Source of the DNA: Microbacterium testaceum StLB037
Lineage (GTDB): Bacteria > Actinomycetota > Actinomycetes > Actinomycetales > Microbacteriaceae
DNA: 64,000 nucleotides
Direction: 5' to 3'
Assembly: GCF_008763945.1 (NCBI RefSeq)
Contig: NZ_VTQH01000001.1
Span: 395,441-459,440, forward strand
Position 1 is the first letter of the stretch. Every line of letters starts with the position of its first letter. The notes below the pieces were generated by a model that was not told where the DNA came from, ran no database searches, and saw only the letters and a program-made list of their open reading frames with translations. Below are positions 41,269 to 52,323 of this stretch, piece after piece. A program made the translations under genes and the position numbers.

Positions 41269-41517
41269 ATGGATTGGCGCGACAAAGCAGCCTGCCTCAC
41301 CGTCGACCCCGAACTGTTCTTCCCTGTCGGCAACACCGGCCCCGCGGTCGACCAGATCGAGAAGGCCAAGTCGGTCTGCGCACGCTGCACCGTCACCGAG
41401 GTCTGCCTGCAGTACGCCCTCGAGTCCGGCCAGGACTCGGGCGTCTGGGGCGGCCTGAGCGAAGACGAGCGTCGCGCGCTCAAGCGCCGCGCCGCCCGCG
41501 CCCGCCGCGCCTCCTGA
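41269..41517 (+). CDS. whiB1: WhiB1-type iron-sulfur transcription regulator
   Basis: This 82-residue protein closely matches actinobacterial WhiB1 in sequence and size. Four cysteines (9, 37, 40, 46) bind the nitric-oxide-sensitive 4Fe-4S cluster; the turn GVWGG (58-62) and the basic tail LKRRAARARR follow, needed for sigma-factor and DNA contact. WhiB1 binds the primary sigma factor and is essential in mycobacteria. AAGGAG (41256-41261) is the ribosome binding site. The divergent-strand neighbour downstream is pdtaS, as in M. tuberculosis (Rv3219-Rv3220c). Confidence 0.95.
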   Translation: MDWRDKAACLTVDPELFFPVGNTGPAVDQIEKAKSVCARCTVTEVCLQYALESGQDSGVWGGLSEDERRALKRRAARARRAS

Positions 41518-41530
41518 CCACAGGTTCCCC

Positions 41531-41564
41531 GAAGAAGCCCGCCCCTCCGGGGGCGGGCTTCTTC
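41531..41564 (+). terminator. Terminator hairpin after whiB1
   Basis: GAAGAAGCCCGCCC (41531-41544) pairs perfectly with 41551-41564, a 14-bp stem with a CTCCGG loop. It begins 14 bases after the whiB1 stop. Confidence 0.85.
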
Positions 41565-41596
41565 GCGTCGGCGGGGATGCGGCGAGCGCACGTCGG

Positions 41597-41663
41597 CTCG
41601 CAGATGGGCGGTTCGCTCGCAGCGTGGCATCCGGAATCTGCGAGGAACGCACCCTTCTGCGAG
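41597..41663. repeat. Symmetric cassette of four CTCGCAG words
   Basis: CTCGCAG occurs at 41597-41603 and 41616-41622; its reverse complement CTGCGAG occurs at 41638-41644 and 41657-41663. Both pairs have a 19-bp repeat distance, so the element is a large interrupted palindrome. It lies between the convergent whiB1 and pdtaS genes, beyond the whiB1 terminator. Confidence 0.7.
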
Positions 41664-41730
41664 CTTCGCGCCCTCCCGGATGCGGGCGCGCGGCGACACC
41701 CGAGAGCATCGGATGCCGTGCGACGACCCG

Positions 41731-43227
41731 TCAGGCGGCGGAACCGCCGATGTAGCGCAGGGGGATCTCGATCGTGACCTCGGTGCCGCTGCCCATCAGC
41801 GTGTGCCAGTCGATCGTGCCGCCGAGCTCGCCCTGGATCAGCGTGCGGACGATCTGCGTGCCGAGGCCGCGGCCGACCTGTCCTTCCGGCAGCCCGACGC
41901 CCGTGTCGCGCACGCTGACCTCGAGCATCTCGCCGGTGCGTTCGGCCGCGATCTCGACATCGCCCTCTTGCCCGGCGAGGCCGTGCTCCACGGCGTTCGT
42001 CACGAGCTCGGTGAGGGCCAGGGCCAAGGGGGTCGCGAACTGGCTCGGCAGGGTTCCGAACTTGCCCGTCGTGCGGGTGCGCGCCCGGGTGTTCGGCGCC
42101 GCCGCGACCTCGGCGACGAGCTTGAGCACGCGGGCGAAGACGTCGTCGAAGTCGACGTTCTGCGCGAGCCCCTCGGACAGGGTGTCGTGCACCACGGCGA
42201 TCGCGGAGACGCGGCGCATGGCCTGTGTGAGGGCGTCGCGCGCCTCATCGGAGTGCGTGCGCCGGGCCTGGATCCGCAGCAGTGAGGCGACCGTCTGCAG
42301 GTTGTTCTTGACGCGGTGGTGAATCTCTCTGATCGTGGCGTCCTTGGTGATGAGCTCCTGCTCCTGGTGGCGGATCTCGGTGACGTCGCGACTCAGCACG
42401 ATCGCGCCGATGCGGGTGCCGCGGTCGCGCAGCGGAATGGTCCGCAGCGACACCTGCACACCGCGCGCCTCCATGTCGGCGCGCCACGGCGCCCGGCCGC
42501 TCACCACGACGGGCAGCGACTCGTCGACGTCCTGCCGCTTGGCGGGGAGGATGCGGGCGGTCACCTCGGCGAGCGACTCGCCCTCGAGCTCGTCGTCGAA
42601 GCCCATGCGGTTGAACGCCGAGAGGGCGTTCGGGCTCGCGAAGGTCGTGATGCCGTCGACGTCGAGGCGGATGAGTCCGTCCGAGGCGCGCGGGGCGCCT
42701 CGGCGCGGAGCCGTCGGGGCCGACAGGTCGGGGAACTCGGCGGAGGCGATCATGCCGAACACGTCGTCGGCGCAGTCGTTGAAGGTGATCTGCTGGCGCG
42801 ACGGCGTGCGCGTCTCGCCGAGGTTGGTGTGGCGGGTGAGCACGCCCACCGTCGTGACCGCGTGGCCTTCGCGCGAGAGCTCGCGCACGATCGGCACCGC
42901 GCGCACGCGTGTGGGCGTCTCTTCAAACCAGTCGGGGGATGCCGAGTCGACGATGCGGCCGCTCTGGAAGGCCTCGCGCACCTGGGTGCGCCACTGCGGA
43001 CGGACCCGGTCGCCGACGATGTCGCGGTAGAAGAGCGTCGCCGCTCCCCCGGGCCGCGTGTGAGCGACGGCGACGAAGGAGTCGTCGGGGGTCGGAACCC
43101 AGATCACGATGTCGGCGAAGGCCAGGTCGGCGAGCAGCTGTCCGTCGCCGGCGAGCCGGTGCAGCCACTCGACGTCCGCCTCGCTGGAGCGGCCCTGGGC
43201 GTAGACGAGTTCACTGAGTGTCGACAC
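41731..43227 (-). CDS. pdtaS: PdtaS-type sensor histidine kinase
   Basis: This 498-residue cytosolic kinase has an N-terminal GAF-like domain (to about residue 160), a PAS domain (about 180-290), then a HisKA_2 dimerisation domain with the phosphoacceptor His303 in EIHHRVKNNLQTVASLL. A HATPase domain with N-box LTELVTNAVEHGLAG and VRDTGVGLPEG follows. No membrane segment is present. PdtaS phosphorylates the RNA-binding antiterminator PdtaR, encoded elsewhere. The GTG start follows TAGGGT and six bases. Location next to whiB1 matches mycobacteria. Confidence 0.93.
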   Translation of the reverse strand: MSTLSELVYAQGRSSEADVEWLHRLAGDGQLLADLAFADIVIWVPTPDDSFVAVAHTRPGGAATLFYRDIVGDRVRPQWRTQVREAFQSGRIVDSASPDWFEETPTRVRAVPIVRELSREGHAVTTVGVLTRHTNLGETRTPSRQQITFNDCADDVFGMIASAEFPDLSAPTAPRRGAPRASDGLIRLDVDGITTFASPNALSAFNRMGFDDELEGESLAEVTARILPAKRQDVDESLPVVVSGRAPWRADMEARGVQVSLRTIPLRDRGTRIGAIVLSRDVTEIRHQEQELITKDATIREIHHRVKNNLQTVASLLRIQARRTHSDEARDALTQAMRRVSAIAVVHDTLSEGLAQNVDFDDVFARVLKLVAEVAAAPNTRARTRTTGKFGTLPSQFATPLALALTELVTNAVEHGLAGQEGDVEIAAERTGEMLEVSVRDTGVGLPEGQVGRGLGTQIVRTLIQGELGGTIDWHTLMGSGTEVTIEIPLRYIGGSAA

Positions 43228-43233
43228 CCCTCC

Positions 43234-43239
43234 ACCCTA
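43234..43239 (-). promoter_or_regulatory. Leaderless promoter -10 (TAGGGT) of pdtaS
   Basis: The minus strand reads TAGGGT, six bases (GGAGGG), then the GTG at 43227. The GGAGGG abuts the start codon and is too close for a normal ribosome binding site. Confidence 0.55.
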
Positions 43240-43782
43240 GAGGGACCCACCCCGCGGGCAGGGCCGTCGTGGGTATCACCCGTGGGCCAGGGGTGAATCG
43301 TCGGATGAAGAAGGACGGACTCCAACAACGCGCTGAGGGGCGATCTGCCGCGTCGCTCCTGGCACCGAACGGCGGAACGTCCGCGCTCGTACGGGCGTGC
43401 GGGTGGACGACGGGTGAGATCCGGGCGTCCCCAGAAGAGTGGACATCGTGACCCCGTGGCGAGGGGAATCTCACCCCTCGGACGAGTCCAGATGCTGCAC
43501 GACGCCGCCCCGCTCGAGATGGCGGGCCGCTCGCTCTGCCCGTCGGCTCACGCCGCGGATGCCCGTCGATCTCGACGGCCTCGACGACGCCCGTGCCGGC
43601 CGCGCCGGGATCACGCGCCACTCGGCTCCTCGTCCTGCTGTCGCAGGGGCCGGCCTCGCTTGTCTCTACCGACGCTGCATCTCCCGGCACGAGGGCCCTC
43701 CGCCGTTCCTCCCCCGCCTCACCCCGCGGGCGATCTATCCACAGACCCAGCGAATCCGTCAGCGGGTATGCGTGCACCGGCC
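43240..43782. other. Stretch without a convincing gene
   Basis: About 540 bp between pdtaS and the Rv3235-like gene. Open frames exist on both strands (about 43211-43777 minus, 43439-43831 plus), but their translations are Arg/Pro/Ser-rich with no recognisable motif and they lack ribosome binding sites. It could be a decayed gene or a long regulatory region. Confidence 0.5.
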
Positions 43783-43788
43783 TACTGT
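43783..43788 (+). promoter_or_regulatory. Putative -10 (TACTGT) of the Rv3235-like gene
   Basis: TACTGT lies 49 bases before the ATG, giving a leader of roughly 43 nt that includes AGGA near 43830. Confidence 0.35.
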
Positions 43789-43837
43789 CGGCGACATTCC
43801 CGCACCGCTGGACGCACGACCGAGAGATTGAGGAATC

Positions 43838-44272
43838 ATGCCCGAAGCAGCCCGGCGCCGCGAGGCCGAACGACGCTCACAGCAGAACGCACGGAATCTG
43901 AGCAACCTCGGGACGAACGCGCCCGCCGGAGGCCACTCGACCATCGAGGTCTTCGTCGGCAACATGGTTCGCGGGATCCTCGAGGTGATCGCCGGCGTCC
44001 GGGACTCCGAGCAGTTGGCCCGGTGGATGACGGACGACGTCTATCGCACGCTGGTCACGCGCATGAACCTCACCACGCGCGCTCGGAGCGCCCGATCCGT
44101 CCAGGTCTACCGCGTCCGACACGAGATCCGCAGCGTCCATCTCTCCTCCCCGCGAGAGGGCATCATCGAGGCGACGGTCATCGTGACGGGCCGCATGCGC
44201 ACACGAGCCGTGGCCCTGCGCCTCGAATCCTTCCGACGTCGCTGGCGCATCACCGATCTCCACCTCCTGTGA
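43838..44272 (+). CDS. Rv3235-like protein (DUF6459 type)
   Basis: This 144-residue basic protein begins with a polar segment rich in Arg and Gln (PEAARRREAERRSQQNA) and continues into a compact alpha/beta domain ending RRRWRITDLHLL. The end pattern, with basic strands and a WRITDL-like C-terminus, resembles the Rv3235 family found near secA in actinobacteria. Its function is not established. The gene stands alone on the plus strand between convergent pdtaS and the aminotransferase, in the same order as in mycobacteria. Assignment is by similarity of size, ending and position. Confidence 0.65.
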   Translation: MPEAARRREAERRSQQNARNLSNLGTNAPAGGHSTIEVFVGNMVRGILEVIAGVRDSEQLARWMTDDVYRTLVTRMNLTTRARSARSVQVYRVRHEIRSVHLSSPREGIIEATVIVTGRMRTRAVALRLESFRRRWRITDLHLL

Positions 44273-44298
44273 CGGGCGGTGAGAGCTGCCGACGAGTG

Positions 44299-45525
44299 TC
44301 AGGGCCGCCAGGACGCCAGGAAGTTGCCGAGCCGCTCGATCGCGTCGCTGATCACACGGGCTTCGGGAAGCGTCACGATGCGCACGTGGTCGGTGGCGGG
44401 CCAGTTGAAGCCCGATCCCTGCACGAGCAGCACGTGCTCGGCGAGAAGGAAGTCGCGCACGAACTTGCCGTCGTCGGGGATCTCGTACACGTCCGGGTCG
44501 AAGCGCGGGAACGCGTACAGGGCGCCGCGCGGCATGACGCACGAGACGCCGGGGATCGCCTCCAGGCCCTGCCACGCGGCATCCCTCTGCTCGTGAAGAC
44601 GACCCGTCGGGGCGATGAGCGCGTCGATGGACTGCACCCCCGAGAGCGCCGCCTGGACCGCGAACTGCGCGGGGACGTTGGGGCAGAGACGAGTGGATGC
44701 CAGCAGGTTGATGCCGTGGAGGAATCCCTGCGCGTGCTCCTTCGGGCCGGTGATCGCCAGCCACCCTGAGCGGTAGCCGGCCACGCGGTAGGTCTTGGAC
44801 AGGCCGTTGAAGGTGAGGCAGAGCAGGTCGGGGGCGACCGTGGCCATCGGGATGTGGACGGCGTCGTCGAAGAGGATGCGGTCGTAGATCTCATCCGCCA
44901 GCACCAGCAGCGAGTGCTCGCGGGCGATGTCGGCGATCCCTTCGAGGATCTCGCGCGAGTACACCGCACCCGTGGGGTTGTTGGGGTTGATGACGACGAT
45001 CGCCTTGGTGCGGGGCGTGACCTTCGAGCGGATGTCGTCGAGGTCGGGCTGCCACTCGCGCTGTTCGTCGCAGAGGTAGTGGACGGGAGTTCCTCCGCCG
45101 AGGCTCGTCATCGCCGTCCACAGCGGATAGTCGGGGGCGGGGATGAGCACCTCGTCGCCCTCGTCGAGCAGCGCCTGCATGGTCATCGTGATGAGCTCGG
45201 ACACGCCGTTGCCCAGGAACACGTGAGCGGGGTCGAGGTGCGGGAAGTCGGGCTCCTGCTCGTACCGCGAGACGACGGCACGACGAGCGGAGAGGATGCC
45301 GCGGCTGTCGCTGTAGCCGTGGGCGTTCGGAACCGAGGCGATCATGTCGCGCACGATCTGGTGCGGCGCCTCGAAGCCGAAGATCGCCGGGTTGCCGGTG
45401 TTGAGCTTGAGGATCGAGTGCCCTTCGGCCTCTAGACGGTCGGCCTCGACGAGGGCCTCCCCGCGGATCTCGTACAGGACGTCCTTCAGCTTGGATGACT
45501 GGTCGAGGGGGCGCAGCGGGCTCAT
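44299..45525 (-). CDS. PLP-dependent aminotransferase, AlaT/AspC class I
   Basis: This 408-residue class I aminotransferase has the PLP lysine in NGLSKTYRVAGYRSGWLAITGPKEHA, a pattern shared with bacterial AlaA/AlaT alanine aminotransferases and mycobacterial AspC. NPNNPTGAVY and the LADEIYDRILFDDA segment (Asp that pairs with the pyridine nitrogen) are also conserved. It most likely exchanges the amino group between glutamate and pyruvate. The ATG at 45525 follows TATCCT and six bases, which rules out an in-frame ATG eleven codons upstream. Confidence 0.9.
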   Translation of the reverse strand: MSPLRPLDQSSKLKDVLYEIRGEALVEADRLEAEGHSILKLNTGNPAIFGFEAPHQIVRDMIASVPNAHGYSDSRGILSARRAVVSRYEQEPDFPHLDPAHVFLGNGVSELITMTMQALLDEGDEVLIPAPDYPLWTAMTSLGGGTPVHYLCDEQREWQPDLDDIRSKVTPRTKAIVVINPNNPTGAVYSREILEGIADIAREHSLLVLADEIYDRILFDDAVHIPMATVAPDLLCLTFNGLSKTYRVAGYRSGWLAITGPKEHAQGFLHGINLLASTRLCPNVPAQFAVQAALSGVQSIDALIAPTGRLHEQRDAAWQGLEAIPGVSCVMPRGALYAFPRFDPDVYEIPDDGKFVRDFLLAEHVLLVQGSGFNWPATDHVRIVTLPEARVISDAIERLGNFLASWRP

Positions 45526-45531
45526 CGGTTC

Positions 45532-45537
45532 AGGATA
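45532..45537 (-). promoter_or_regulatory. Leaderless promoter -10 (TATCCT) of the aminotransferase
   Basis: The minus strand reads TATCCT, six bases, then the ATG at 45525. Confidence 0.6.
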
Positions 45538-45629
45538 TCCCCGCCCGCATCCGGCCAATCGACACCGCGTGGACCGCTCGACCGGGTGACCACCGACCGC
45601 TCAGCCCTGCCGGGATGGCCCCGGAAACG

Positions 45630-45668
45630 ACGGATGCCGCGCCCGGGACCTCGGGGCGCGGCATCCGT
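45630..45668 (-). terminator. Terminator hairpin after secA
   Basis: ACGGATGCCGCGCCC (45630-45644) is perfectly complementary to 45654-45668, a 15-bp stem with a 9-base loop, ten bases beyond the secA stop. The stem embeds GGATGCC. It separates secA from the aminotransferase promoter. Confidence 0.8.
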
Positions 45669-45677
45669 TCTCGTTTA

Positions 45678-48473
<2,796 letters not shown>

Positions 48474-48645
48474 GAAGCATCTCCATCTGTCGGGTGCAGC
48501 GTCCGCGTGGACGCCGGCCTGCGAACAGGCATACATCGCCTATGTTATCCGTGTTACCCGTTCGTGACCTGCGAGGAGGCCGCAATCCGCAGACCTCACC
48601 GCCCGCCCGTAGCGAACACACGGCGACGCGCGGGAATGCGGCGCT

Positions 48646-48651
48646 TAGGAT
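48646..48651 (+). promoter_or_regulatory. Leaderless promoter -10 (TAGGAT) of the coiled-coil gene
   Basis: TAGGAT, six bases, then the ATG at 48658. Confidence 0.55.
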
Positions 48652-48657
48652 CGAGCC

Positions 48658-49965
48658 ATGGCCGGTTTCTGGGGCAAGAGGAAGCGCGAAGAACAGGACG
48701 CGGCGGATGCCGATCTGGCACGCCGGGCGGAGCTTGCGATCGTCGCCGCCGACGAGCGCGTGCGCCTGACCTCGGACGAACTCGACTTCGCCCGCGCCGA
48801 GCTCGGCGACAAGGCCACCGAAGACCTGGCCGCGGCGCTGGACTCCGTCCGCACCCACCTCGCCGAGGCGTTCCAGCTGCACCAGCTCAACCACGACGAG
48901 ATCCCCGACACGAAGGAGGAGCTGCGCACGCGCAACGCGCGCATCATCCAGCTCTCGCAGTGGGCCGAAGATCTGCTCGAGGAGCGGACGCAGGTGCTGC
49001 AACCGAAGATCGACGCCGTGCGCCGCGCCCCCGAGACGCTGGCCCGCGTGCGCGCCGATCGCGACCGTCTCGCCGAACGCATCCCCAACGCCCGCGAGGT
49101 CGTCGACCGGCTCTCGCGGCGTTACAGCGACTCCGCCCTGGCGCAGATCGGCGGGAACCCCGACGAGATCGAGCAGCTCCTCGATTTCGCCGTGCACACC
49201 GCTGCCGTCTCGGAGCGTCGGCGCGAGGCCGGCCAGCGCGAGCAGGCGTCGGTCGCCCTCGAGGCCGCCACCGAAGCCGTTCGCCGAGCGGAATCGCTCC
49301 TGGATGCCGTGGACACCTTCGAGATCGAAGCGCTCCGCGCCGAGTCCACCCTCGCCGCCGTCGTCGACGACTCCCGCAACGACCTCATCGAGGCGCGACG
49401 GGGAGCGCAGACTCCCGCGGTGACCCAGGCCATGGCGACGCTCCAGCAGGCGCTGACCGCACTGCCCGCCTCGGGAACGCGCAGCGACCCCTTCCAGGCG
49501 CTGTCGTCGCTGCGCCAGGCCAACGCCGACCTCGACGTCGCCCGCGAGCGCGCGGCCCGCCCCGTCCCCTCCCAGGACCAGGTGGAGCACGCCATCGACG
49601 ACGCCGACCGTCAGATCGCGGTGGCGCGCGGACTCATCACCGGCCACCGCGGGTGGATCGGCGCCGATGCGCGCACGCGCTTCGTCGAGGCAGAGCGCCT
49701 GCGCGCCGGACTGCCGCTCGGGCCCGTAGCGGAGGAGCAGCGCGAGACGGTTCTCGCCACCGCGCGACGCGCCGGGGCCCTGGCATCCGAGGCGCTGCAG
49801 ATCGCCCAGCGCGACATCGAGCAGTCCCGCCCGGACGACTGGGGCAACGACGGCCGGGGCGGCGGCTACGGCCGCGGCGGCGGCATGGGGGGCGGCAACA
49901 TGGTCGGCGGCATGCTCGGCGGCCTCGTGATCGGCTCGCTCCTCGGCGACATCTTCGACGGCTGA
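48658..49965 (+). CDS. Coiled-coil protein with glycine-rich hydrophobic C-terminus
   Basis: The 435-residue protein is mostly long, charged, Ala/Glu/Arg-rich helices from about residue 10 to 385, predicted coiled coil. It ends with a Gly-rich linker (GGGYGRGGGMGGGN) and a short hydrophobic stretch MVGGMLGGLVIGSLLGDIF of glycine-zipper character. This resembles the region downstream of the TPM domain in longer actinobacterial proteins, but no TPM domain or signal peptide is present here. Function unknown; a membrane-associated scaffold is possible. It interrupts the usual secA-hpf order. Confidence 0.7.
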   Translation: MAGFWGKRKREEQDAADADLARRAELAIVAADERVRLTSDELDFARAELGDKATEDLAAALDSVRTHLAEAFQLHQLNHDEIPDTKEELRTRNARIIQLSQWAEDLLEERTQVLQPKIDAVRRAPETLARVRADRDRLAERIPNAREVVDRLSRRYSDSALAQIGGNPDEIEQLLDFAVHTAAVSERRREAGQREQASVALEAATEAVRRAESLLDAVDTFEIEALRAESTLAAVVDDSRNDLIEARRGAQTPAVTQAMATLQQALTALPASGTRSDPFQALSSLRQANADLDVARERAARPVPSQDQVEHAIDDADRQIAVARGLITGHRGWIGADARTRFVEAERLRAGLPLGPVAEEQRETVLATARRAGALASEALQIAQRDIEQSRPDDWGNDGRGGGYGRGGGMGGGNMVGGMLGGLVIGSLLGDIFDG

Positions 49966-49967
49966 GT

Positions 49968-49983
49968 GCGCGCTGTCGCGCGC
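49968..49983 (+). terminator. Short GC hairpin after the coiled-coil gene
   Basis: GCGCGC (49968-49973), TGTC loop, GCGCGC (49978-49983), starting three bases after the stop. The rest of the 202-bp gap to the next gene shows only AAGGA near 50152 as a ribosome binding site. Confidence 0.4.
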
Positions 49984-50167
49984 CGACGGAGCGCGCGGTG
50001 GGCGCGTGTCGACATGCGCACATCCTGGTGAAATCCCTGCCCCGAGCGGGTGACGGACATCGACCAGGGCGCCGGGCGCGACCCGCGACCGTGAGTCTGG
50101 ACGGAGCGTGACGCGAAGCTCGCCACGCTCGGTCAGCTCCCGCACTCTCGCCGAAGGACGGTTCCGC

Positions 50168-51592
50168 ATGAATTCTCCTCACGAAACACCCGAACCACCT
50201 CGCACAGGCGGCATTCGTCGTCGTACCGTCCTCACCGGTACGGCGTGGGCCGTTCCCGCGATCGCCGTCACCGCGGCGACCCCCGCGCACGCGGCGTCCG
50301 GAACGACGATCACGATCACGCGCGTGCCCGCCGAGACGCTGTCATGCCAGGCAACGACCAGCCCCCTCGTCGCGCACGTCGAATCGGCGAACAACGTGGG
50401 TCAGGTCGTGCAGTTCTCGCTCCCGTCGGGCTGGCGGTGGGCGAACGGTAGCGGCAGCTACGTCACCGACAGCGGCGGAAACGCCACCGTCCCCGCCGGT
50501 GACATCGTGGCCGGCGTCCGTGTGGGTTCGGTCTCGGCGACGAACTCCGGGGTGACGACGGCCGCGGACCTGCAGGTCGCCGGAACGGGCACGCTCGCCA
50601 CGGGCTCGAACTCGGTGGCGTTCCCGTCCAACGCCAACTCGCAGATCCTCCGCGTCAACACGAACCTGTCCGGAGCGGTCGTCACGAAGACCACCGGCGA
50701 CATCTGGTCGTGGTTCGACAACGGCACGTCGAGCGACGAAGCGTGGACGCAGATCGGCACCGGTGCGAACACGAACGCGCAGGCGGCCACGTACGTGTGG
50801 GCACCCAACACCAAGGCAGCGCTCTGGGTGAAGTCGGGCGTCCTGCAACTGGGGACCTCCGCGGTGACGTTCCCCTCCGGTGGGAACAGCGATTTCGCGC
50901 GCGTCGCGAGCTGCGGCCCCCTGGCGATGGCCCTCAAGTCGAACGGGGACGTCTGGGGCTGGCAGGAGGGCGGGTCCTGGACGCAGCTGGATACGGGGGT
51001 CACCGATGATCTGGACCAGATCGCGCCCGTTTGGGACAGCACGGCGGGCAACACCTTCTACTGGGTCAAGAGCGGCGTCGTGAAATCCTCGTCGGGTGCC
51101 GTGACGATCGGCACGGGAGAGAATGGCAACGTCGTCCGACTCACCGTGTCGTGGACGAGTGGTGGGGACCGGACGGGCCTATCCGCAGTGCGCGCGAATG
51201 GTGACGTCTGGACGTGGAGCCAACGGGCCGGGTGGCAGAAGGTGGCCACCGGCGCCTCGACGAGCCCGGAGCAGACGCACCCTCTGGCGGGCGCCAACGG
51301 AAGCCCGACGATGACCATCTCGGGCGGTCAACTCCAGCAGAGTAATCGAGCCGTGCAGATGGGGACCGGGGAATCGAACGACAACTTCCTCCGGGATGCC
51401 GTGGCGAGCGCCAGGGTGATCGCCGTCAAGCGAGACGGGTCGCTCTACGACAATTACGGCGGTCGTGCCCCCAACCAGTACGTCAAGATCGCGAGCAACG
51501 TCTCCACCGGTTACAGCGAGATGGGCCTCACGGCGAGCTCAAGCGGGTCCCAGCGGTACCGACTCTTCTGGATCACCCCCGCCTCCTGCTGA
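50168..51592 (+). CDS. Tat-exported protein with degenerate propeller-like repeats
   Basis: This 474-residue protein starts with a twin-arginine signal: GIRRRTVLTGTAWAVPAIAV, ending PAHAAS (cleavage near residue 42). After an Ig-like segment (about 42-130) come at least four repeats in which GD(I/V)W(S/G/T)W is followed by a Trp-rich turn and (I/L/V)xTG (for example GDVWGWQEGGSW), spaced about 65-100 residues. The pattern recalls RCC1-like beta-propeller blades, but they are too degenerate to be sure. It ends in Cys. Base composition is less GC-extreme than neighbours, which may mean recent acquisition. Function unknown. Confidence 0.75.
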   Translation: MNSPHETPEPPRTGGIRRRTVLTGTAWAVPAIAVTAATPAHAASGTTITITRVPAETLSCQATTSPLVAHVESANNVGQVVQFSLPSGWRWANGSGSYVTDSGGNATVPAGDIVAGVRVGSVSATNSGVTTAADLQVAGTGTLATGSNSVAFPSNANSQILRVNTNLSGAVVTKTTGDIWSWFDNGTSSDEAWTQIGTGANTNAQAATYVWAPNTKAALWVKSGVLQLGTSAVTFPSGGNSDFARVASCGPLAMALKSNGDVWGWQEGGSWTQLDTGVTDDLDQIAPVWDSTAGNTFYWVKSGVVKSSSGAVTIGTGENGNVVRLTVSWTSGGDRTGLSAVRANGDVWTWSQRAGWQKVATGASTSPEQTHPLAGANGSPTMTISGGQLQQSNRAVQMGTGESNDNFLRDAVASARVIAVKRDGSLYDNYGGRAPNQYVKIASNVSTGYSEMGLTASSSGSQRYRLFWITPASC

Positions 51593-51600
51593 CCGACAGC

Positions 51601-51634
51601 ACGGTGCCCCCGGTCCGAGGACCAGGGGCACCGT
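51601..51634. terminator. Terminator hairpin between convergent secreted-protein and hpf genes
   Basis: ACGGTGCCCC (51601-51610) pairs perfectly with GGGGCACCGT (51625-51634), loop 14 bases. It begins eight bases after the plus-strand stop and ends six bases before the hpf stop. Confidence 0.75.
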
Positions 51635-51640
51635 CTCAGC

Positions 51641-52303
51641 TCAGGACGCGACCTCGACGGCGGGTGAGGCCTGGGTCGCGAGGGCGATCACACCGTAGTC
51701 CCAGCCCTTGCGGCGGTAGACGACGCTCGGGTGGTCGGTGCGGGCGTCGATGAAGAGGAAGAAGTCGTGGCCGACGAGCTCCATACGGTCGACGGCGTCT
51801 TCGACGGTCATCCACTCGGGGCCGAATTCCTTCTGGCGGATGACGACGGGCGTGTAGTCCTCTTCGTCGGTCTCAGCCTCTTGCACGGGGATCGAGCCGG
51901 TCGCCACCGCGCGCAGGACCTCGACGGAGGCGGGCTCGACGTCGATTCCGGAGAGCTCTCCGGTGCCCTTCTCGAACTTGGCGCCCCGGGGGTGGTTCCG
52001 GGCGTCGATCCGCTTGTCCTTCGCGCGACGCACCTGCTCGGAGATCTTGTCGACCGCGAGGTCGAGGGCCGCGAACTTGTCGGTGTCGGTCGCCTCCGCG
52101 CGAACGACCGGGCCCTTGCCGTCGAGCGTGAGCTCGACCGTATCGTCCTCCAGACGACCGTTGCGATAGGAGCGGTGAGTGACCTTGACCTCGAGCGCCT
52201 GAGCCCGCGGCGCCAGGTGCTCGATGCGGCTGACCTTCTCTTCGACCACCGAGCGGAAACGATCGGTGATACCGACTCCCACGCCGACGATGTTGGTGTC
52301 CAT
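51641..52303 (-). CDS. hpf: Long-form ribosome hibernation promoting factor
   Basis: This 220-residue protein has the YfiA-like N-terminal domain (VGVGITDRFRSVVEEKVSRIEHL...; binds the 30S decoding site) and a C-terminal dimerisation domain (FFLFIDARTDHPSVVYRRKGWDYGVIAL) that joins two ribosomes into 100S particles. The layout is that of long HPF. AAGGAGG seven bases upstream is a strong ribosome binding site. In mycobacteria the equivalent gene (Rv3241c) sits beside secA and comF, as here apart from two inserted genes. Confidence 0.94.
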   Translation of the reverse strand: MDTNIVGVGVGITDRFRSVVEEKVSRIEHLAPRAQALEVKVTHRSYRNGRLEDDTVELTLDGKGPVVRAEATDTDKFAALDLAVDKISEQVRRAKDKRIDARNHPRGAKFEKGTGELSGIDVEPASVEVLRAVATGSIPVQEAETDEEDYTPVVIRQKEFGPEWMTVEDAVDRMELVGHDFFLFIDARTDHPSVVYRRKGWDYGVIALATQASPAVEVAS

Positions 52304-52323
52304 CCGTGACCTCCTTGTTCCGG

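Noticed and set aside
43211..43777. Minus-strand frame upstream of pdtaS as a gene
   Set aside because: It overlaps the pdtaS start and its promoter, lacks a ribosome binding site, and its translation has no family features.
50168..51592. Prophage tail-fibre gene
   Set aside because: It has a Tat signal peptide and no phage genes are nearby.
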